This document shows, piece after piece, positions 40,754 through 50,242 of a stretch of DNA of 51,937 nucleotides (positions are counted from its first letter, which is position 1; every line of letters starts with the position of its first letter). The translations under genes were made by a program, and so were the position numbers. Location: IMG/VR virus record IMGVR_UViG_3300042922_000712, positions 1 through 51,937 of that record; one strand, written 5' to 3'. The notes beneath the pieces are model-generated. The model had not been told where the DNA came from. It saw only the letters and a program-made list of their open reading frames with translations, and did not search any database. This DNA comes from a virus.

Positions 40754-41479
40754 ATGGCGGCACCGCAAACAAATGGAGTGTTAAGGACTACTTTGGAATC
40801 TATGAACATAGGAGACTATATAAAGTGCGAATATAGTCAAACAAGTACAGCTTTAGGGGTATTTACTGCTGGATTTTTGGCTAATAGCAAAAATACTAAC
40901 ACAGAATTAGATTTAGTTCCGCGTGTAGTTGGATGGACGTCGGGTGGAACTTATACTTCTGGCTTTTTCTATCTTATTAAGGTAGCTACTGGATTATTGA
41001 TTGCGGATAGGATGGTTGTAAAAAATATATCTGCGCAAACATTAAATATCAAAAATTATCTTTTAGGGGCAAAACTATCAGATAGTTGTATGGTTAGAAG
41101 TTTATCTAGAGCAGAATTCTTAAAATATATTTCCAATAGTGATTTAAATGGAAATATAATTAAAGCCGATCCAAATGTATGGCATGGGCAGGCAGGAACT
41201 GCCCTATCGACAACAGTCGCAAATAATAGTACCTTTGAAGTTAATCATGATAGGATTGGATCTAAAATAAAAACTTCTCTTTTTTTAGATGGAACGACAT
41301 GGGATGAGACCACGCAAAGTCACGGCGGAGGATACGCCACAACAACATTAGCAATATTACAAAATTATGTAGATCCATCTTATATATTGGTTCAAACAAT
41401 GACATCTACATTTTATTCTGGATTTCGTCCAGTATTAGAATATGTCGATAATTCTAAATCCACAAATTTATATTATTAG
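40754..41479 (+). CDS. Single-module lectin-like fibre protein (copy 2)
   Basis: The start is the ATG at 40754 (MAAPQTNGVLRTTLESMNIG), eight bases after GGGGGA. The 241-residue protein matches copy 1 in its first 30 residues, in LSRAEFLKYISNSDLNGNII and in its last 14 residues, but differs in two internal loops (around residues 30-60 and 150-205). Diversified loops on a fixed frame are expected for receptor-binding proteins. Confidence 0.7.
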   Translation: MAAPQTNGVLRTTLESMNIGDYIKCEYSQTSTALGVFTAGFLANSKNTNTELDLVPRVVGWTSGGTYTSGFFYLIKVATGLLIADRMVVKNISAQTLNIKNYLLGAKLSDSCMVRSLSRAEFLKYISNSDLNGNIIKADPNVWHGQAGTALSTTVANNSTFEVNHDRIGSKIKTSLFLDGTTWDETTQSHGGGYATTTLAILQNYVDPSYILVQTMTSTFYSGFRPVLEYVDNSKSTNLYY

Positions 41480-41493
41480 AAAGGAGAGATAAT

Positions 41494-43917
41494 ATGAGTG
41501 ACATACTTTCACTAGAGATAGTTACAGACACTTTAACGATACAGCCTGGGCAAGCTATTGCTTGTGAATATACAGCTGCCTCGAATGCTTTAGGAACTTT
41601 TTCTAATTTGGGAAATGCAACTAAAGATATTATACAAAATTTGGCAGCTCCAGATGGATCTTTTTATTTTATCTGCGTTGGATATACGCCTCAAGGTTAT
41701 CCTAAATTAATAGCAGATAGAAATATTCAAACAAATATTTCATATGATACTTTGTCTGAACTTGGAACATCATTTGGTAAAGAAACTACTATAGGATCTA
41801 ATAGTTTTAGAGTAAGACTATTAGAGTCTGCATTTTTAAACGACGGAAACTACTCAGGAGAATATGATAAGATAATCTTAGATTATGATTTAGGCGGCAA
41901 AATATCCAAAGCTGATGTTATATGGAATACTAACGTGGCATCATGGTCAAAAACAACTCCAACATCTGCGGATAGTGCAGGAACGGCAGCGGCTGTCACT
42001 CAAATGATTGCTCGCGGTGGCTCCACTCCTCAATATATTACAAATGTTGTTACGACAGTAGTTTCTGCTACTGTTGGATTTAGACCAGTTTTAACTATAA
42101 TTCCTAAAAAATATACTAGAGGAAATATTGGTTGTTCTCTTCCTTTAGTAACAAATATGGACGATATAGTTCCAGGAAAAGCAATATCTTGCGAATATAC
42201 TGCATCGACCTCTGGGCAAGTTGGAACGTTTTCTAATCTAGGAAAAGCAACTAAAGATCCTATATCAGATTTATCATCATCAACACCAGATGGAACATTT
42301 TATCTTATTTGTATTGGATATACAGCATCTGGCTATCCTAAATTAATAGCAGATAGAAATATTCAAACAAGTATAAGTTGGGATGTTCTGCAAACGGCAG
42401 GGTTTTGTGAATCTTCAGGAAGCGATAAGACTATAGATGGAACTAAAGTAAAATTAAGAATATTAAATACCGTTAGCGCTAGACACCCGTCAATTTCTGA
42501 TTATGGAGAATGGGATGCTATTATATCTTTATATGATACTAATAATATTTTAGCATCTAGCAACGATATATGGAATTGCAAAGAAACTTTATCATGGACA
42601 ACCGGCTCTCTTTATACTATTGATGATGTAGGAACTTTAGCTTCTCCATCTTTAAGAATTGCTAGAGGTATGCAAGATAGCGGATATGTCATAGAAAGTC
42701 AGCGTAAATTTGATTCTTCCCAAACTTTAAACTACGTTGGATTCAGACCAGTTTTAATATATACTGCAATTCCATCAAATAGTAGAGGTAGGGTTGGAAC
42801 TACTTTGCCATTGGCTAGTAAATTAAATAATATAGTACCTGGTCAGGCTATTTCTTGTGAATATAAAGCTAGCTCTGGTTTGTTCGGAACATTTTCTAAT
42901 TTAGGATCTGCGACTAAACAAAATATATTAGATATGGGAGAAGAAGCCCCAAACGGAACATTCTATTTTATATGCATTGGATATACACCAGATGGGCATT
43001 TAAAATTTGTTGCCGATAGGAATATTCAAACAAATATAACTTGGGATACTCTAAATGATGCTGGCATGTGCTTAACTACAGGAAGTCCAATTGTTATAGG
43101 AAATAAACGTGGTGGATTATTTATGCGTCTTATGTCTACTCTAGCAGATAGGACTTTAAGCGCAAGTAATTATGGAGAATGGGATGCTATTATCTCATAT
43201 CTCAATAAATATGACATTTCAGCTTCTGATAATAATATATGGAATTGTAAAAATAATGCATCGTGGACTATTGGTAATATTAGCACCACAGATGATGCTG
43301 GAACGGTAGCGGGATATGAATATAAAATAGGAAGAGGAAATCAAGATACTGGATTTATACCGAGTTTGCAAGCAAAATACTTGGCTACATATTCTAGTGA
43401 ATCTATAGGGTTTAGACCTGTTATATATTACAATCCTGCATTAGCCTCAAATAGTATAGTCACTCCAATAGATGTATCTCCAACTCATATTTATGATAGT
43501 TCTACAACTATTTCGACAGAAGTGGATACGGACAGCACTTCTGGATATTTTAAAACAAGTATTAACGGAATAGATCGTAGCGGATATGGAGAATTGCAAG
43601 ACGTAAATATTCCATACATTGTCACTATACAGCCTAGCGAATTGAACAATAACGATAATATAATTCAAGTAGTTTTTAAAGATCAAGATGGAGTGGAAGA
43701 TAAATCACCTCAAATCATTATTAAAAAAGAAATTCCATATAGGACAGAAGTAAATAGAACTTTTAAAAGTTATGATGGTGGATATACTAGAGATAATATA
43801 ACTTTTAATGGGCAAGCTAAAATATCCACTATTTATACTGGAAGTGTATCTACTGTAGGGGATAATAAATTTTCTATTCCATTAAATAAATATATAGATA
43901 AGATAGGAGTGGTATAA
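41494..43917 (+). CDS. Fibre protein with three tandem lectin-like modules
   Basis: The 807-residue protein repeats the module three times, from about residues 17, 220 and 440. Each copy has ISCEYTA or ACEYTA, GTFSNLG.ATK, APDGTFYFICIGYT, LIADRNIQT and ends VGFRPVL. A C-terminal Ig-like domain and a YDGGYTRDNITF end are shared with the protein at 38389, and the last residues (KIGVV) match too. The copies are diverged, so duplication is not recent. A multivalent adhesin is the best reading. Confidence 0.7.
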   Translation: MSDILSLEIVTDTLTIQPGQAIACEYTAASNALGTFSNLGNATKDIIQNLAAPDGSFYFICVGYTPQGYPKLIADRNIQTNISYDTLSELGTSFGKETTIGSNSFRVRLLESAFLNDGNYSGEYDKIILDYDLGGKISKADVIWNTNVASWSKTTPTSADSAGTAAAVTQMIARGGSTPQYITNVVTTVVSATVGFRPVLTIIPKKYTRGNIGCSLPLVTNMDDIVPGKAISCEYTASTSGQVGTFSNLGKATKDPISDLSSSTPDGTFYLICIGYTASGYPKLIADRNIQTSISWDVLQTAGFCESSGSDKTIDGTKVKLRILNTVSARHPSISDYGEWDAIISLYDTNNILASSNDIWNCKETLSWTTGSLYTIDDVGTLASPSLRIARGMQDSGYVIESQRKFDSSQTLNYVGFRPVLIYTAIPSNSRGRVGTTLPLASKLNNIVPGQAISCEYKASSGLFGTFSNLGSATKQNILDMGEEAPNGTFYFICIGYTPDGHLKFVADRNIQTNITWDTLNDAGMCLTTGSPIVIGNKRGGLFMRLMSTLADRTLSASNYGEWDAIISYLNKYDISASDNNIWNCKNNASWTIGNISTTDDAGTVAGYEYKIGRGNQDTGFIPSLQAKYLATYSSESIGFRPVIYYNPALASNSIVTPIDVSPTHIYDSSTTISTEVDTDSTSGYFKTSINGIDRSGYGELQDVNIPYIVTIQPSELNNNDNIIQVVFKDQDGVEDKSPQIIIKKEIPYRTEVNRTFKSYDGGYTRDNITFNGQAKISTIYTGSVSTVGDNKFSIPLNKYIDKIGVV

Positions 43918-43922
43918 AAATT

Positions 43923-46061
43923 ATGGCTAATACAAATAGTTATCTCATTTATTCAGAGCCATCTCCAGGAGTTGGACACTACTATACATTTAGCTCGACG
44001 CTTGGATTGCAAGATATTGGTACTGTTGCAGATTTTGATCAAGGGTTCAATGATACAGATTTAGCCTTAATAACAAATGCTGTATATGCTACTCTTAATA
44101 ATGCTAGTTTACAAATCAAATCGACAGACTCCGCATATACTCCGGCAACCACAATTACACCAGTTTCATATGGAGCCATAGAAACAACTCCTTTAACGTC
44201 TATAGATCTTAAAGGATATTCTGGTATTGATAAAATAACTCTAAATGGAACAGGTGGAAAATATGCTATAAGCTTTGATAAAGGAGACACTCTATATACA
44301 CCAGATACAGACTCTTATGTAAAAAGCTTATTACATTTTGATGGAAATTTCAATGATGTAACTGGCAGGATATGGACTCCTGGAACTGGTGCTAAAATAG
44401 TAACAGATATACGCAAATTCGGAAGCGGAGCAATGGGTAGTACGGCTGGAGCTTTGACTACCCCTATTACAGATGATATAAATTTAGGAACACGAGATTT
44501 TACCATAGAATGGTGGGAATATCGTCTTGCATTAGGAGGAGGAACTGGCGCGTACCAAATGTACGTCAATACCACTGGATATCCAGCTGTTAGTGGAGAT
44601 TTAGGCTGGGCTGCTGATACTAGAGGAACTTGGTATGCATATAATGCGGCATTCTTGCAATCTTACTCTAAACTAAATCAATGGTCTCATTGTGCATTAG
44701 TTAGAAATGGTGGGATGCTAACAAGCTATCAAGATGGGGCTATTGTTAGTTCACATGACGTTACTGGTCTCAACTTTAACTCTACTGGAATTGCTACTAT
44801 TTGCGGTGTTTCAACATATGCTATTATAGACGAATTTAGACTAAGCTTAGATGTAGCTAGGTATACGGGAAGTACTTATACAGTTCCAGATGCTGCATTT
44901 GGTCAATTAAAACAAATTGAAAAAATTAATTTAAGTACTAATGGTGGAACTTTAGCTTCTGTAAACTCTTTAACTAAACAACAATTAGCCCCTATATTTC
45001 AAAGAACTCAATTAGATATATATGGTGCATTATCTGGTTCTGATGTATTGACTACAATAGATTTGCTATTACCAGAAAATGTAGGTCCAGTTATTTCTAA
45101 TATTAAAGTTACACCAGACACAATGCATAAAGAAAACGTAACTTTAACAGCAGATCTATCAGACGCTGAAGGGGATACGTTTGAATATAGAGTATTAGTA
45201 AATGCAGAAGAGTATCAAACGTGGAGCGTGTCAAATTCAGTAAATGTTGTATTCCCAGATAGCATTTTTAATGTCGGAATGACATCTATAAAAATAGAAG
45301 CTAGAGATAGTCGTGGAGTAATTAGTAATAAAGAAATATTCGTAACCAGAATTAATACAAATCCAGTAAAAATTACAGGAGTTCTTTCTGGTAGAGTATT
45401 GGATGCAACATTAGGAGATGCAGATAATGATGATATGACATATCGCATTAAAGTTAATGGTGTATACAAAACAGATTGGAGCGCGCTGTCTAGCAGTCCA
45501 GTTACTGTATACTATCAAATATCTCCATCTGATATTATGATGGGGCAAATAAATAATATAACAGTAGAGTTTAAAGATTCTTTAGGTGGAGTAGGAACAA
45601 GCTATATTGAAGAATTTATTGGAGATTATTATGGTCTCATGTTCACCGATGAAAGCGGAAACTATTTGACTACTGATTTGGGAGATCTTTTAAAATATCT
45701 TGATTTTGGTATTATTGTCGCCGGATATGACTCTGTGCCAAAAGAGGTTAAAGTAATAAACAAAACAAAATATCCAATAAGCTCTATCATTATAACTGGT
45801 CCTAAAGATATTAATGGAAAAGACCATGTAACATATGACGAACATGGAAATGTAAGTGGCACCGTTCATATAGAAGGAGATATATATGCAAAACTAAGTA
45901 TAGATGACACTTTCCTATCCGCTGTAGATGTACTATCTATTAAAGATTTAAATTCCGGAGAGTCTGCTTCATTCTATGTAAAAATAATTTCATCAAGTAA
46001 GAAATCCGAAGGTGATTTTATATTTAATGTAGCTGGAGCTGGAAAGACTACAGATATTTAA
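43923..46061 (+). CDS. LamG-like fibre protein
   Basis: The protein has 712 residues. Residues about 125-330 form a concanavalin/LamG-like domain: VKSLLHFDGNFNDVTG at its start, FTIEWWEY, WSHCALVRNGGMLTSYQDG and TYAIIDEFRLSLDVARYTG. Two Ig-like domains follow (VISNIKVTPDTMHKENVTL, PVKITGVLSGRV). A C-terminal domain with IVAGYDSVPKEVKVIN ends GAGKTTDI. LamG-type domains on phage tails commonly bind sugars. It starts six bases after the three-module protein, in the same operon. Confidence 0.75.
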   Translation: MANTNSYLIYSEPSPGVGHYYTFSSTLGLQDIGTVADFDQGFNDTDLALITNAVYATLNNASLQIKSTDSAYTPATTITPVSYGAIETTPLTSIDLKGYSGIDKITLNGTGGKYAISFDKGDTLYTPDTDSYVKSLLHFDGNFNDVTGRIWTPGTGAKIVTDIRKFGSGAMGSTAGALTTPITDDINLGTRDFTIEWWEYRLALGGGTGAYQMYVNTTGYPAVSGDLGWAADTRGTWYAYNAAFLQSYSKLNQWSHCALVRNGGMLTSYQDGAIVSSHDVTGLNFNSTGIATICGVSTYAIIDEFRLSLDVARYTGSTYTVPDAAFGQLKQIEKINLSTNGGTLASVNSLTKQQLAPIFQRTQLDIYGALSGSDVLTTIDLLLPENVGPVISNIKVTPDTMHKENVTLTADLSDAEGDTFEYRVLVNAEEYQTWSVSNSVNVVFPDSIFNVGMTSIKIEARDSRGVISNKEIFVTRINTNPVKITGVLSGRVLDATLGDADNDDMTYRIKVNGVYKTDWSALSSSPVTVYYQISPSDIMMGQINNITVEFKDSLGGVGTSYIEEFIGDYYGLMFTDESGNYLTTDLGDLLKYLDFGIIVAGYDSVPKEVKVINKTKYPISSIIITGPKDINGKDHVTYDEHGNVSGTVHIEGDIYAKLSIDDTFLSAVDVLSIKDLNSGESASFYVKIISSSKKSEGDFIFNVAGAGKTTDI

Positions 46062-46070
46062 GATATATTT

Positions 46071-46094
46071 AAGATGGGCAGAAATGCCCATCTT
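46071..46094 (+). terminator. Intrinsic terminator
   Basis: The stem aagatgggca/tgcccatctt with a GAAA loop is followed by TTAATATAAAT, after the LamG gene. Confidence 0.75.
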
Positions 46095-46138
46095 TTAATA
46101 TAAATAATCTCAATACAATGAGATAGGAGTGTAAAATA

Positions 46139-47587
46139 ATGATAGATATATTAAATAAATTTGAAGGGAACGTACAAATAATTTTACCACCGGTTAAGAA
46201 GATTACATATCCTCCAATAAAAGATGCGATGCTTATGCAATCTCAGCCATTTGTGAATTATGGAGAATCTTCGTCAATGCAAATTTGCCCAAGTTCAGAT
46301 GGGCAATATGCTGCTGTATTTGGGTTCAGCCCACTCGCTATATCTAGTGATATATGGAGCAATATCGTAGCAATTAAATTTATACTTCAAGTAGATGGGT
46401 ATAATCCAGATTCTAATACCGTAAATCTATATGAATTAAATGGCAATTCATGGACTGAAACCGGAGTCAGTTGGGCTAATGCTCCAACTATAGGTGCGCT
46501 TATAGCTTCTAAAGATATAGAGGCTAATGGTCATACAATAGAATATGATATAACTGAATATATGATGCAGTTTGGAAACGATCCAACTAGAAAGTTTTCG
46601 TTCTATTTAAAGGGAGAAAATCAAATAGACGATTTCCCTCTCATGATAGCATCGAGAGAAAATGGGACAACTAGATCTAGACCAGTAATTGAAATTTCGT
46701 ATTATAATTATCCAGGATCTCCATTTCTATCCACTCTTAAAGGAAATATTGATATATTAGCATATATGAAAAAAGAAATTAATGGAGATATCGACGTAGA
46801 CAGCAATCAACTTAATAATTATATTATTGGCGATATTACAGTTCCTAGATTCCCAGCAGATATACAAGATATCAATGGTGATATAACTGTAATAAAAACA
46901 ACAGTATCTGAAATTAATGGAACGTTAGTTATTAATAAAGAACCTATAATTCCAGTCGAAATCAATGGCGATATTGAAGTAATGCATGCGTCTGGAGCCG
47001 AATTATCTGGCGATTTGACAATTAATGTAGAGACGTTAACTCCAGTAGAACTTAACGGAGATATCGAAGTAATTATTAAAAACGATCCAGTAGATATATC
47101 TGGAGATTTGACAATTGATTTGGAGCCTCTATCACCTGTAGAAATTAATGGCGATATAGACACAGTGGCTGTCGCTATTTTCGATATTAATGGAGATCTA
47201 AATATCGATAAAGAACCAGTAGATCCGTCAGAAATAGACGGAGATATTAATGTATCTGCCTCTACAATAACCGATATAAACGGAACTATTTCTGTAGAAG
47301 TTCCTATTGGAGAAATCGATATCAATGGATTTATAGAAGTAGTACCATCAGCTTTTGAACAAATTATTGGAGATATAACTGTAATGCAAAGCATTGCTGC
47401 TGAAATTAGTGGGGATGTTATCGCAATGCAAAAAGTTACATCATTTATTGATGGGGATTTAACAATACTAGGTGATGTATTTAGTGAAATAGCAGGTGAT
47501 ATCGATGTGGCAGTAGAAATGCATGTCGATATAAATGGCACTATCACAGTACAAGCTAAAGGATCTTCATACGTCTACATTCTATAA
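46139..47587 (+). CDS. CBM96/DNRLRE-like fibre protein with beta repeats
   Basis: The protein has 482 residues. Residues 15-195 resemble the DNRLRE/CBM96 domain: PIKDAMLMQSQPFVNYGESS, LYELNGNSWTETGVSWANAP, EYDITEYMMQF and SRPVIEISYY. From residue 200 to the end there are about 14 beta repeats with the core EINGDIEV or EISGDLTI, often with the spacer KEPVDPS. The regularity suggests a long beta-helix shaft. The same repeat is seen, in few copies, in the SPRY-like protein at 16882. The CBM-like head may bind host glycans. Confidence 0.7.
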   Translation: MIDILNKFEGNVQIILPPVKKITYPPIKDAMLMQSQPFVNYGESSSMQICPSSDGQYAAVFGFSPLAISSDIWSNIVAIKFILQVDGYNPDSNTVNLYELNGNSWTETGVSWANAPTIGALIASKDIEANGHTIEYDITEYMMQFGNDPTRKFSFYLKGENQIDDFPLMIASRENGTTRSRPVIEISYYNYPGSPFLSTLKGNIDILAYMKKEINGDIDVDSNQLNNYIIGDITVPRFPADIQDINGDITVIKTTVSEINGTLVINKEPIIPVEINGDIEVMHASGAELSGDLTINVETLTPVELNGDIEVIIKNDPVDISGDLTIDLEPLSPVEINGDIDTVAVAIFDINGDLNIDKEPVDPSEIDGDINVSASTITDINGTISVEVPIGEIDINGFIEVVPSAFEQIIGDITVMQSIAAEISGDVIAMQKVTSFIDGDLTILGDVFSEIAGDIDVAVEMHVDINGTITVQAKGSSYVYIL

Positions 47588-47607
47588 AAAATAAGGGGGA
47601 AATGAAA

Positions 47608-48204
47608 ATGGACATTATTGAGGAAGAAAAGAAGCATTTCTATTTAAAATTTGCAATTGTAGCTATTTCAGTTATACTTTTATGCTGCATTGCAACATTC
47701 GCATTTACTGCGAAACACTATCAAGCTAAATATGATTCTCTAAATGCGGAGTATACAGCTTTTAAAGCCAAGTATTCAACAATAGAGAAAGAAAAAGAAC
47801 AAGCGGTTATAGCTCAAGCTTTAGCTGAAAAGGCTGCTAAAACTCCACTTAAAGAGTACATACAGGGCGACACTGTAACAAAATTTGTATATGCTGAAAA
47901 AGAATCAAAAGATGATGCTACTGTTGAAATGAATAGTATTGTAAATCCAATTGTTGTTTCATATAATGGGAAAAAAGAAGAATTACCGACAACGACAACT
48001 GAAGGAAAAACTATTCAAGATGGTAAAGTTGTTATAACACAGCAGACTACATCGACTCTAGACATTGACTCTATAGTTAAGCGAGAAATTGCTAATCGTA
48101 TATTAGAAGATGAGCATACACAAGCTGTTCTCAAACGACAAAAGACTCAACAAACCGGATGGGGATTTGTCCTTGGAGTAGTAGCAGGAAAATTAATTAA
48201 TTAA
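47608..48204 (+). CDS. Membrane-anchored coiled-coil protein
   Basis: The start is the ATG at 47608 (MDIIEEEKKHFYLKFAI), seven bases after GGGGGA. An ATG two codons earlier touches the site. The 198-residue protein has a short cytoplasmic head and a membrane segment (AIVAISVILLCCIATFAFTA). A coiled coil of about 40 residues follows (YDSLNAEYTAFKAKYSTIEK), then a small C-terminal domain ending GWGFVLGVVAGKLIN. The layout resembles an inner-membrane spanin, but it may instead be an envelope-interacting factor. Confidence 0.6.
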   Translation: MDIIEEEKKHFYLKFAIVAISVILLCCIATFAFTAKHYQAKYDSLNAEYTAFKAKYSTIEKEKEQAVIAQALAEKAAKTPLKEYIQGDTVTKFVYAEKESKDDATVEMNSIVNPIVVSYNGKKEELPTTTTEGKTIQDGKVVITQQTTSTLDIDSIVKREIANRILEDEHTQAVLKRQKTQQTGWGFVLGVVAGKLIN

Positions 48205-48211
48205 AGACATT

Positions 48212-48247
48212 ATATACCCCTATACTATTTCTAGTATAGGGGTATAT
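48212..48247. terminator. Bidirectional terminator between convergent genes
   Basis: A 15-bp perfect stem (atatacccctatact/agtataggggtatat) with a six-base loop lies between the converging gene ends at 48204 and 48249, with T-rich flanks on both strands. Confidence 0.8.
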
Positions 48248-48248
48248 A

Positions 48249-49565
48249 TTATTTTATTCTAGAATCTTTATATTTATTAATTGCTATCTGTTGATCATTT
48301 ATATATCTAAGATCTGCATATACTACTATAAATGACTTCATATTTACCAAAGGAGTCTTAGATTTTAAAGTATACTCTTTCCAGTCTATATCTATTTCAA
48401 TCTCTTTAGTATCATTAAAAAGCTTTATTTCAATAAATACTGCCGGAGATAAGTAGAGTGACTTGGTGTAATCTGAAATTTCCTTTAGCCTTCCTTTTCC
48501 TGTCCCAGATAGTAAGTCTTCAAGGCTAATCTCCACAGGTTTCTTTTCTTTATAGTCTTCATCATCCTGTAAAAACTCAGTTGTCATATATTGATTCCAA
48601 CCTTTAGAATTTACTTGAGGAATATGAGTCATACAAAGTTCATATACCGTATATGATCCATCCATTTTCTGAGCCCTTATTATCTCATGTTTTTCTAATG
48701 AATAATAAGCATAAAATTTAGGAACTGGAAATCTTACTGTACATTCAAACTCAACGACGAAATTATTCATCAATTGCCCTTCACGTTCTCCCTTATCTAC
48801 AGAACAATTATTTGTCCTTGTATGAATATACATTTCACTCATCTTAATGAAGTATTCATACTTACCTTTTATAGTCCTTAATTTGTACATAAATGGCAAT
48901 TGAGAGTGTCTATTTAAATAGTATAAAAATCCAGACATATCGACAACTTCATTATCTTTTACATCAAATCCACTATCAGTAGCAACTCTCAGCATTAATT
49001 CGGTAGGAATATGAAAATCCATATCTACATAATTTCCTTGAGTTCCATTAGTTCTAAACGCCATCTGAATAAATTTAGCAAGGTCTAAAGCATGAGCTTC
49101 GGATGATACTTTTATTCTAAATGTAAAACTTATTTGTAGAATTTCCATAGCTACAGATATAAAATTCTTTTTACCCATATCTTTAAAAAATGCATCTTTA
49201 TAACTACATTTGTTATAGTATAAATTAGTTCCATAATTATATAAATCTAGATGCTCTCTATCAAAATCCATATCTATTTGTGGTATAATAGAAAGAGCAG
49301 GTTTTAATCGTTTAACAAGTTCATTCTTATCTTTAGACCTAAAATCGTCTAATATATTCTTCCCGTCAATATACTCACTTTTAAAATAATCCGGCTGAAA
49401 CTTTGATTTCATCCATCCTCTTACGTATTCTAAACACATAGAGTATGAGTTAGAGACTGAAGGCACGCATAAACTAACGTTTAAATTTTTATTAAATTCT
49501 CGTATACACTCTATAGGTTTCTCTATAGGCATATAAATTAAATGCTGCTCGTTTTTAATTTCCAT
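48249..49565 (-). CDS. Large protein, possibly virion or packaging, unknown
   Basis: The 438-residue protein starts behind TAAGAGGTG and overlaps the MazG-like gene by 11 bases. It is mixed alpha-beta without a signal peptide, nuclease or Walker motif. Strand-rich segments (FVVEFECTVRFPVPKFYAYY, FIEIKLFNDTKEIEIDI) suggest a structural protein. I do not recognise a family. Confidence 0.55.
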   Translation of the reverse strand: MEIKNEQHLIYMPIEKPIECIREFNKNLNVSLCVPSVSNSYSMCLEYVRGWMKSKFQPDYFKSEYIDGKNILDDFRSKDKNELVKRLKPALSIIPQIDMDFDREHLDLYNYGTNLYYNKCSYKDAFFKDMGKKNFISVAMEILQISFTFRIKVSSEAHALDLAKFIQMAFRTNGTQGNYVDMDFHIPTELMLRVATDSGFDVKDNEVVDMSGFLYYLNRHSQLPFMYKLRTIKGKYEYFIKMSEMYIHTRTNNCSVDKGEREGQLMNNFVVEFECTVRFPVPKFYAYYSLEKHEIIRAQKMDGSYTVYELCMTHIPQVNSKGWNQYMTTEFLQDDEDYKEKKPVEISLEDLLSGTGKGRLKEISDYTKSLYLSPAVFIEIKLFNDTKEIEIDIDWKEYTLKSKTPLVNMKSFIVVYADLRYINDQQIAINKYKDSRIK

Positions 49566-49860
49566 ACGACACTACACCTCTTAGTGTATCAAATTTTTTC
49601 TTATTCATATATCTTGTTACTTTAATCTTTTTATTATTCACCTTTACTATATCTTTAGCATTTTTAATAATATTACTTTCATCTAGCAATTCTATAATAC
49701 CTATAAGATCACAATATTCACTGGCAATGTCTTGTTCATTAGTAGTATCTCGCTTTGGATGTTTTTGATCTAATCCAAATCGTAAAGCTTTAGATGCGGC
49801 TTTTTGAATTTCCGAACATTCTTCCATTAAGCAGATTAAAAGATATTGTTGCCTTGTCAT
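49555..49860 (-). CDS. MazG-like nucleotide pyrophosphohydrolase
   Basis: The start is the ATG at 49858-49860 (MTRQQYLLICLMEECSEI) behind GGGGTG. The 101-residue protein has LMEECSEIQKAASKALRFG near residue 10 and QDIASEYCDLIGIIELL near 40. This is the EE.xE...ExxD pattern of the all-alpha NTP-pyrophosphatase superfamily (MazG, dUTPase-like). The acidic residues that bind Mg2+ (EECSE and the later E/D pair) are present. Such enzymes adjust nucleotide or alarmone pools in infected cells. The substrate is unknown. Confidence 0.75.
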   Translation of the reverse strand: MTRQQYLLICLMEECSEIQKAASKALRFGLDQKHPKRDTTNEQDIASEYCDLIGIIELLDESNIIKNAKDIVKVNNKKIKVTRYMNKKKFDTLRGVVSYGN

Positions 49861-49880
49861 TATTTTCACCCCTATATAAA

Positions 49881-49920
49881 AAATAAATCTTTACCCGTAT
49901 GTTTGGGTAAAGATTTATTT
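49881..49920 (-). terminator. Intrinsic terminator before the MazG-like gene
   Basis: A 16-bp stem (aaataaatctttaccc/gggtaaagatttattt) with an eight-base loop is followed on the minus strand by TTTATATAGG. It ends the polymerase transcript coming from 50005-51937. Confidence 0.75.
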
Positions 49921-50004
49921 CTAGCTATTCATCTAATTTTGTGGAATTTAACATTATATTTCCTGCAAAATTAAATAATGACTACTCTAATAGAGCCGTC
50001 TGTT

Positions 50005-50229
50005 TTAGATTTCAGCATATGCCATAATACAATAATAGCGTATACCGTCTTCTTCATGTATATTATCTTTAGGATCTTCACTTGCGAATAAAACATGAAT
50101 AGTGTCTGGATCTTCATCATCATTCATATAAGCCACAGCTTTAAGACTCTCTAACTCACCATGAACACTATTCTCCATCGCTACGATTTCCCCAATTTTT
50201 GGCAGATTCTTAATATCTGCGAGTAGCAT
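50005..50229 (-). CDS. Small acidic protein downstream of the polymerase gene
   Basis: This 74-residue protein (MLLADIKNLPKIGEIVAMEN) starts behind AGAGGAGTG, 14 bases after the polymerase stop. It is acidic, with a mixed beta pattern (TIHVLFASEDPKD), and has no recognised domain. Co-transcription with the polymerase half-gene is likely. Confidence 0.6.
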   Translation of the reverse strand: MLLADIKNLPKIGEIVAMENSVHGELESLKAVAYMNDDEDPDTIHVLFASEDPKDNIHEEDGIRYYCIMAYAEI

Positions 50230-50242
50230 TCAAATCACTCCT

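Noticed and set aside
38389-43917. Diversity-generating retroelement acting on the lectin-like modules
   Set aside because: The module ends resemble known targets, but no reverse transcriptase or template/variable repeat pair is present in this window.
46819-47547. 242-residue minus-strand frame, the longest antisense frame
   Set aside because: It mirrors the regular beta repeats of the fibre gene and is low-complexity Ile/Ser/Pro without a start signal.
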